Shown here: one piece after another, positions 59,029 to 64,000 of the stretch
Numbering within the stretch: position 1 is the stretch's first letter
How the letters are laid out: the number at the start of each line of letters is the position of its first letter
Source: Roseateles terrae
Lineage (GTDB): Bacteria; Pseudomonadota; Gammaproteobacteria; Burkholderiales; Burkholderiaceae_C
DNA: 64,000 nucleotides
Direction of reading: 5' to 3'
NCBI RefSeq assembly: GCF_014192155.1
Contig: NZ_JACHXO010000003.1
Span: 536,383 to 600,382, forward strand
The notes under the pieces: generated by a model
What the model saw: only the letters and a program-made list of their open reading frames with translations
Told to the model about the DNA's origin: nothing
Database searches by the model: none
Made by a program: the position numbers and the translations under genes

Positions 59029-59044
59029 CTGTAAACCCTAGCAG
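59029..59044. promoter_or_regulatory. Lux-box-like site upstream of luxR
   Basis: CTGT-N8-GCAG (CTGTAAACCCTAGCAG) matches the lux-box core at seven of eight arm positions and has the same spacing as the consensus site at 59870. It lies 77 bases before luxR and 79 bases from the divergent gene, so it could give autoregulation or control the latter. Confidence 0.4.
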
Positions 59045-59120
59045 GGCGTGCATGCGTCACGGCGCTTCAGGCACACTGCAGGCCAGATACAAGGGACGGC
59101 CATGAAGGCCGAGGCGATCG

Positions 59121-59843
59121 ATGCTGCAAGGCGGATACCAGTCAGTGCTCGAGGCGCGCTCACGGGATGAATTCCGGAGCGAGATCACGCGGTTCGCGAA
59201 TGATCTGGACTTCGAACGGTTCTCGGCCATTCTGGTCGTGGATCGCGCCATGGGCAGTTCAGATTTCATTGCGGTGGAGAACACACCAGCAGGCTTCACC
59301 AGCATCTTCAATGACCCGCGGCTGGGCAAAAAAGACCCGGTCATGCAGCATTGCAAGCGGCAGAGCGTGCCCATCGTCTGGAACCAGCAGACCTACCAGA
59401 AGCACGACGCCCCCGAGCTGTGGGAGGCGCAAGCCCAGTTTGGCTACAAGGTGGGCATTTCGCTCGCCCTGCACCTGCCGGAAGGTCGGCACTTCGTGCT
59501 GGGTGTGAACCGGGAACAGACGCTACCGAACAATCCGGTGACGCTCACCCGGATGGTGGCGGATCTGCAGCTGTTTGCCGTGCATGCGGTGGATGCAGCG
59601 CTGCGGGTGCTGTTGCCGCATCCCCACGCGGTGAGCGATGTGGATGCACCGCGACTGACGCCCCGTGAGCTCCAGTGCCTGCACTGGACGATGGAAGGCA
59701 AGACGGCGTGGGAAGTGGGCACCATCCTCTCCATCACGGAGCGGACGGCGGTGCTGCACATCAACAATGCGATGCACAAGCTGGGCTGTACCAACAAGCA
59801 TCAGGCGGTGCTGAAGGCACTCAGGCTGGGCCTGATTCGCTGA
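59121..59843 (+). CDS. LuxR-family quorum-sensing regulator
   Basis: 240 residues. The autoinducer-binding domain spans residues ~10-165 with conserved positions ERFSAILVV, NDPRLGKKDPVM (Asp-Pro), IVWNQQTY (ligand Trp) and ALHLPEGRHFVLGV; the GerE helix-turn-helix follows (residues ~175-238: LTPRELQCLHWTMEGKTAWEVG, HINNAMHKLGCTNKHQAVLK region). No LuxI-type synthase is in the window, so it may be a LuxR solo. A consensus lux box and a peptide gene follow immediately. Confidence 0.9.
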   Translation: MLQGGYQSVLEARSRDEFRSEITRFANDLDFERFSAILVVDRAMGSSDFIAVENTPAGFTSIFNDPRLGKKDPVMQHCKRQSVPIVWNQQTYQKHDAPELWEAQAQFGYKVGISLALHLPEGRHFVLGVNREQTLPNNPVTLTRMVADLQLFAVHAVDAALRVLLPHPHAVSDVDAPRLTPRELQCLHWTMEGKTAWEVGTILSITERTAVLHINNAMHKLGCTNKHQAVLKALRLGLIR

Positions 59844-59869
59844 TGCTGCCCGGTCCGAAAGCCCGGAAA

Positions 59870-59889
59870 CACTGTAAGAGCTGACAGTT
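59870..59889 (+). promoter_or_regulatory. Consensus lux box and promoter of the peptide gene
   Basis: CTGT (59872-59875), eight bases, ACAG (59884-59887): the exact CTGT-N8-ACAG core of LuxR-type operators, flanked by A and T that extend the dyad. A -10-like TTCAATAG lies at 59911-59918, so the box would be centred near -42 from the expected start, the normal LuxR activator position. The site starts 27 bases after the luxR stop and 98 bases before the peptide's ATG. Confidence 0.75.
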
Positions 59890-59967
59890 ATGCGGACGGA
59901 TGGCCGCTGATTCAATAGGACCTGTGCTCACCGGAAGTGATGCACCCCACCGAATCTGGAGCCTCTC

Positions 59968-60144
59968 ATGCAAGCCCAACAAACTTCTGTCATTTCCAAC
60001 ACCGAAGAACAAGCGCTGGTCGAGCTGGACCTGGAAGTCCTGGTCCATGTTGGCGGCGGAACGCCCAAGGGCACCTGGAATGAAGATCCGGTTGCCACGG
60101 TGGCGGCTGTTGACACCAACCCCACGCCCAAGGGCACCTGGTAA
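59968..60144 (+). CDS. 58-residue precursor peptide with two TPKGTW repeats (RiPP-like or signal peptide)
   Basis: A small gene with a GGAG ribosome site six bases before the ATG. Residues 1-31 look like a leader: Gln/Ser-rich start, an acidic EEQALVELDLEVLVHV amphipathic stretch, then Gly-Gly-Gly (29-31), resembling double-glycine leaders cut by C39 peptidases. Residues 32-37 and 53-58 are both TPKGTW, encoded by identical 18-base repeats (60061-60078 and 60124-60141), the second forming the C-terminus. The segment between is NEDPVATVAAVDTNP. Repeated cores with Trp, Lys and Thr are what peptide-modifying enzymes act on, but no such enzyme is in the window. Regulated by the lux box, and ended by a terminator at 60228-60267. 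Confidence 0.75.
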   Translation: MQAQQTSVISNTEEQALVELDLEVLVHVGGGTPKGTWNEDPVATVAAVDTNPTPKGTW

Positions 60145-60559
60145 TTTCAGCGCGTCGCGTTAGGCGCCGTGAGGGCGCATGAACGCCGCGTATGAAGGCA
60201 GTGTCATGGGGCGCTGATAGCGCCCATACCCAGGCTGCTCGCAGGCAGACCTGGGTTTCACTTTTTTCACCGCTGTCCATTGACCGCTGTCATCGCGCGA
60301 CGCCTGAGCCGTCCGGACTTATGGGGCCAAGACCCTTCCCATCCGGCGCGGGGATTCAGGCGATCAGGGAGGAGTGACTCCGCTTGCAGGCTCGACCACG
60401 GCATCTGGCGCGCAATCGCGTCGGGTTCCGTACCGGGAGGGGTTGGGCCTGCAGGCTGGAGTGGCTGGCGCGAAAGGTCAGCGGCATCAGCGATGACTGG
60501 CTCTGGGCAATGCGGTCACGGCTTTCGGCGGAGTCATCCACGAAGGTCATCCGTGGTGG
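60145..60559. other. 415-bp gap after the peptide gene
   Basis: Begins with a GC-rich stretch containing GGGCGC-TGATA-GCGCCC (60209-60225). The intrinsic terminator of the peptide gene is annotated separately. The right part (60280-60559) is GC-rich with no convincing coding frame, promoter or RNA. Confidence 0.5.
60228..60267 (+). terminator. Intrinsic terminator of the peptide gene
   Basis: ACCCAGG (60228-60234) pairs exactly with CCTGGGT (60250-60256), with an inner CTGC/GCAG stem in the loop, and is followed by TTTCACTTTTTT. It implies the peptide gene is transcribed alone from the lux promoter. Confidence 0.85.
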
Positions 60560-60832
60560 CTATCCACGGGAGTCAAATGGCGGCGCAGTCGCCTCTTCCA
60601 TCCATCCGAGCCAGCGCATTGCCTGCTCGCGGCTGTCTCCGCACATGTCCTCGCTCGGCATCAGCGATCCGCAGACTTCGGGCCGCTCGGGGTGACCGAA
60701 GATGCGGCAGCGATTCTGATCGTCCAGCTGCACACAGCGCACCCCTGCCGGCTTGCCCTGTGGCATGCCGGGAATGGCACTGCTGATCGATGGTGCGATG
60801 CAACAGGCGGCGCAAAAAGGACGGCATTCCAT
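60560..60832 (-). CDS. YkgJ-family cysteine-cluster protein
   Basis: 90 residues. The CxxCC motif (FCAACC), a central [17 protein letters not shown] and VCGSLMP form the Cys-rich core thought to bind zinc or iron. Short single-domain members are common in proteobacteria and their role is unknown. It is divergent from mnmG with 176 bases between starts. Confidence 0.85.
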   Translation of the reverse strand: MECRPFCAACCIAPSISSAIPGMPQGKPAGVRCVQLDDQNRCRIFGHPERPEVCGSLMPSEDMCGDSREQAMRWLGWMEEATAPPFDSRG

Positions 60833-61008
60833 CGTGCCAATTGTCGCTGCGAGGCCCGGCGCCGATACCCATTCTGCTGGGACTTATCCACAGCCCCGCG
60901 TAAAATCGGCGCCCTTCCCTCCAGCCTCCATTCACCTGGCCACCGACGGCTGACGGCGACCCCGCGGAATGCGATGTCGAAGTTGTCTGCCGCGCCAGGG
61001 TACTTGCC

Positions 61009-62985
61009 ATGCTTTATCCCAAAGAGTTCGATGTGATCGTCGTTGGTGGTGGCCATGCCGGCACCGAAGCCGCGCTGGCTGCGGCTCGCATGGGTGTCAG
61101 CACCCTGCTGCTCACCCACAACATCGAGACCCTGGGACAGATGAGCTGCAATCCGTCCATTGGCGGCATCGGCAAGGGCCATCTGGTCAAGGAGGTCGAT
61201 GCGCTGGGCGGTGCGATGGCGGCGGCCACTGACGAGGGCGGGATTCAGTTCCGTATCCTCAATGGCTCCAAAGGCCCCGCGGTCCGTGCCACCCGCGCCC
61301 AGGCCGATCGCATCCTCTACAAAGCAGCCATCCGCCAGCGCCTGGAGAACCAGCCCAATCTGATGCTGTTCCAGCAGGCCGTGGATGACCTGATGGTCGA
61401 AGGCGACCGAGTGGTGGGTGCCGTCACCCAGTCGGGCCTGCGCTTCCGCGCCCGTGCCGTGGTGCTGACCGCCGGCACCTTCCTGGACGGCCGCATCCAC
61501 ATCGGCCTGGACAACTATGCGGCTGGCCGCGCGGGCGATCCGCCGGCGGTCACCCTGTCGGGCCGACTCAAGGAGTTGAAGCTGCCGCAGGGGCGACTCA
61601 AGACCGGCACGCCACCGCGCCTGGATGGCCGCACCATCGACTTTTCCCGCTGCGCCGAGCAGCCCGGAGACCTGGACCCGGTGCCGGTGTTCAGCTTCAT
61701 GGGCCATGCCGGCCAACATCCGAAGCAGCTGCCCTGCTGGATCACCCATACCAATGAGCGCACGCACGAGATCATCCGCTCCGGCTTCGACCGCAGCCCG
61801 ATGTTCACCGGCGTCATCGAGGGCGTGGGCCCGCGTTATTGCCCGTCGATCGAAGACAAGATCAACCGCTTCGCCGACAAGAATTCGCACCAGATCTTCC
61901 TGGAGCCGGAAGGTCTCACGACCCACGAGTTCTACCCGAACGGCATCTCCACTTCCCTGCCCTTCGACATCCAGCTGGCGGCGGTCCAGTCCATTCCAGG
62001 TCTGGAGCAGGCGCACATCCTGCGGCCGGGCTATGCCATCGAATATGACTACTTCGATCCGCGCGAACTGAAGTCGACCTTCGAGACCCGTGCCATCCAG
62101 GGCCTCTTCTTCGCAGGACAGATCAACGGCACCACGGGCTATGAGGAGGCGGCGGCTCAAGGTCTCTTCGCCGGCCTCAACGCCGCACTGCAGGTGCAAG
62201 GCAAACCCAGCTGGGTTCCGACCCGCGACCAAGCCTACCTGGGTGTCCTCGTGGACGACCTCATCACCAAGGGTGTCACCGAGCCTTATCGCATGTTCAC
62301 CAGCCGGGCCGAGTTCCGCCTGCAACTTCGGGAAGACAACGCCGACCTCCGTCTCACCGAAGTCGGTCGCGAGATGGGCCTCGTGGACGACCTCCGCTGG
62401 GACGCCTTCAACCGCAAGCGCGACGCTGTTTCACGTGAAACAGAGAAGCTGAAATCCACCTGGGTGAATCCCAACATCCTGCCGGCAGCCGATGCCGAAC
62501 GGTTGGTGGGCAAAGCCCTTGAGCGCGAATACAGCCTGATCGACCTGCTGCGTCGCCCCGGTGTGAGCTATACGACTCTTGAGGAAGTGGCCTCCATTGC
62601 GCGTCCGAATGCGGGTGTCTCGCGAGCCGCGCTGTCGGACCATCTTGGCGACACCCTGGCGGAAGCCGTGGTCGAGCAGGTCGAGATCAGCGTGAAGTAC
62701 GCCGGCTACATCAGCAAGCAGCAGGACGATGTGGCTCGCGCCTCCACCTACGAGCATCTGCGACTGCCGGAGGATCTGGACTACGGTCTTGTCACGGCCC
62801 TCTCCTTCGAGGCTCGACAGAAGCTGAACAAGCATCGCCCGGAGACTTTGGGGCAGGCCTCCCGAATCTCGGGCATTACGCCCGCGTCGATTTCCCTGTT
62901 GCTCATCCACTTGCGAAAGGGTCGGTTCAAGGGCTTCACTGACAACGACTCCAAGGACGCAACCGCATCCACGGAAGCGGCTTGA
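61009..62985 (+). CDS. mnmG: tRNA uridine-5-carboxymethylaminomethyl modification enzyme (GidA)
   Basis: 658 residues. With MnmE it makes cmnm5U at wobble position 34 of several tRNAs, using FAD and methylene-tetrahydrofolate. FAD-binding [21 protein letters not shown] at the N-terminus (in parts), [20 protein letters not shown] with the catalytic Cys, [14 protein letters not shown] [27 protein letters not shown] and the GYEEAAAQG loop; the C-terminal MnmE/tRNA domain is complete. A parS site lies inside. In many bacteria rsmG, parA and parB follow; here an IS110 transposase comes next. Confidence 0.98.
   Translation: MLYPKEFDVIVVGGGHAGTEAALAAARMGVSTLLLTHNIETLGQMSCNPSIGGIGKGHLVKEVDALGGAMAAATDEGGIQFRILNGSKGPAVRATRAQADRILYKAAIRQRLENQPNLMLFQQAVDDLMVEGDRVVGAVTQSGLRFRARAVVLTAGTFLDGRIHIGLDNYAAGRAGDPPAVTLSGRLKELKLPQGRLKTGTPPRLDGRTIDFSRCAEQPGDLDPVPVFSFMGHAGQHPKQLPCWITHTNERTHEIIRSGFDRSPMFTGVIEGVGPRYCPSIEDKINRFADKNSHQIFLEPEGLTTHEFYPNGISTSLPFDIQLAAVQSIPGLEQAHILRPGYAIEYDYFDPRELKSTFETRAIQGLFFAGQINGTTGYEEAAAQGLFAGLNAALQVQGKPSWVPTRDQAYLGVLVDDLITKGVTEPYRMFTSRAEFRLQLREDNADLRLTEVGREMGLVDDLRWDAFNRKRDAVSRETEKLKSTWVNPNILPAADAERLVGKALEREYSLIDLLRRPGVSYTTLEEVASIARPNAGVSRAALSDHLGDTLAEAVVEQVEISVKYAGYISKQQDDVARASTYEHLRLPEDLDYGLVTALSFEARQKLNKHRPETLGQASRISGITPASISLLLIHLRKGRFKGFTDNDSKDATASTEAA
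62427..62442. promoter_or_regulatory. parS: parS centromere site within mnmG
   Basis: TGTTTCACGTGAAACA, the perfect 16-base palindrome bound by ParB. It is inside the mnmG coding region and encodes Val-Ser-Arg-Glu-Thr in frame. ParB loading near oriC uses such sites for chromosome segregation, so this window probably lies near the origin. Confidence 0.92.
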
Positions 62986-63202
62986 CCCCGCTCGCTGACC
63001 GTACCTCAACGTACCCTCTCCCTCCCCTCTGCGCACCCTCTGCCCTCACGGTGGTCACCCGGTGACCCTAAACGACGGAGATTGGAAAAGAGCCCCACGA
63101 CTCTCACTCCTGGCCAGAAGTATTTTTTCCATCTGCCGCGGTGGGATATGGGGAAGGGACTTGGGGCCCCATTTCCGTAAGTATTAGCAACCGTCTTAAA
63201 TA

Positions 63203-64000
<798 letters not shown>

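Noticed and set aside
60280..60786. Frames of 100-170 codons in the gap before the YkgJ gene
   Set aside because: No ribosome sites, Arg/Ser/Pro-rich composition, and they overlap the YkgJ gene on the other strand.
58481..61008. LuxI synthase, radical SAM or C39 peptidase partner for the peptide
   Set aside because: Both strands were read; only an orphan protein, a YkgJ protein and non-coding sequence are present.

Overview
This window looks like chromosomal DNA of a high-GC betaproteobacterium of the order Burkholderiales, most plausibly the Roseateles/Mitsuaria/Rubrivivax group. The basis is the very high GC, a PEP-CTERM surface protein, a Lrp-controlled PutA without a DNA-binding domain, OxyR-catalase-Dps clustering, and Burkholderiales-style ubiC/proC and HPP-CBS genes. 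Genus assignment is inference. A perfect parS centromere inside mnmG at the right end suggests the window lies close to the replication origin.

Layout. 1-9.9 kb: an amidohydrolase fragment, small membrane/exported proteins, an LplT-PlsC fusion, an OhrR-like regulator, a Tat-exported hydrolase, tgt, yigZ and argG. 9.9-16 kb: a PEP-CTERM protein, queA (second queuosine gene after tgt), recG, and panB-panC. 16-19.7 kb: a peroxide-defence block oxyR, catalase, a 35-residue membrane peptide, dps. 19.7-25.6 kb: a phosphotransacylase and acetate kinase (divergent), a DJ-1-like protein, prfC, a secreted metallo-hydrolase. 25.8-30.5 kb: a complete Liv-type ABC importer (livG-livF-binding protein-livH-livM). 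30.5-32.3 kb: a HipBA toxin-antitoxin module bounded by two related palindromes. 32.3-37.6 kb: ubiA, HPP-CBS, ubiC, proC, a MocR regulator. 37.7-42.4 kb: putA with a divergent Lrp regulator. 42.4-45 kb: a lower-GC accessory patch with orphan genes and a candidate peptidoglycan-targeting effector with a possible periplasmic immunity partner. 45-58.5 kb: hydrolases, PAP2 phosphatase, a PAS-PAS-GGDEF-EAL protein, a DUF4397 lipoprotein, a nuclease-fold protein, a thioredoxin-like protein, GST, an 11-bp minisatellite, and an operon joining a secreted S33-type hydrolase to a NatAB-type ABC exporter. 58.5-60.3 kb: a LuxR regulator, a lux box and a tiny repeat-containing peptide gene. 60.5-64 kb: a YkgJ protein, mnmG with parS, and an IS110 transposase running off the window.

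The most exciting item is at 59.1-60.3 kb. A LuxR-type regulator with an autoinducer-binding domain is followed by a consensus lux box (CTGT-N8-ACAG), a -10-like element at the right spacing, a strong ribosome site, an unannotated 58-codon gene and an intrinsic terminator. The peptide has an acidic leader ending in Gly-Gly-Gly and two exact TPKGTW repeats, the second being its C-terminus. It looks like a quorum-controlled precursor of a modified or signalling peptide. No modifying enzyme or LuxI synthase is visible in the window, so its chemistry is open.
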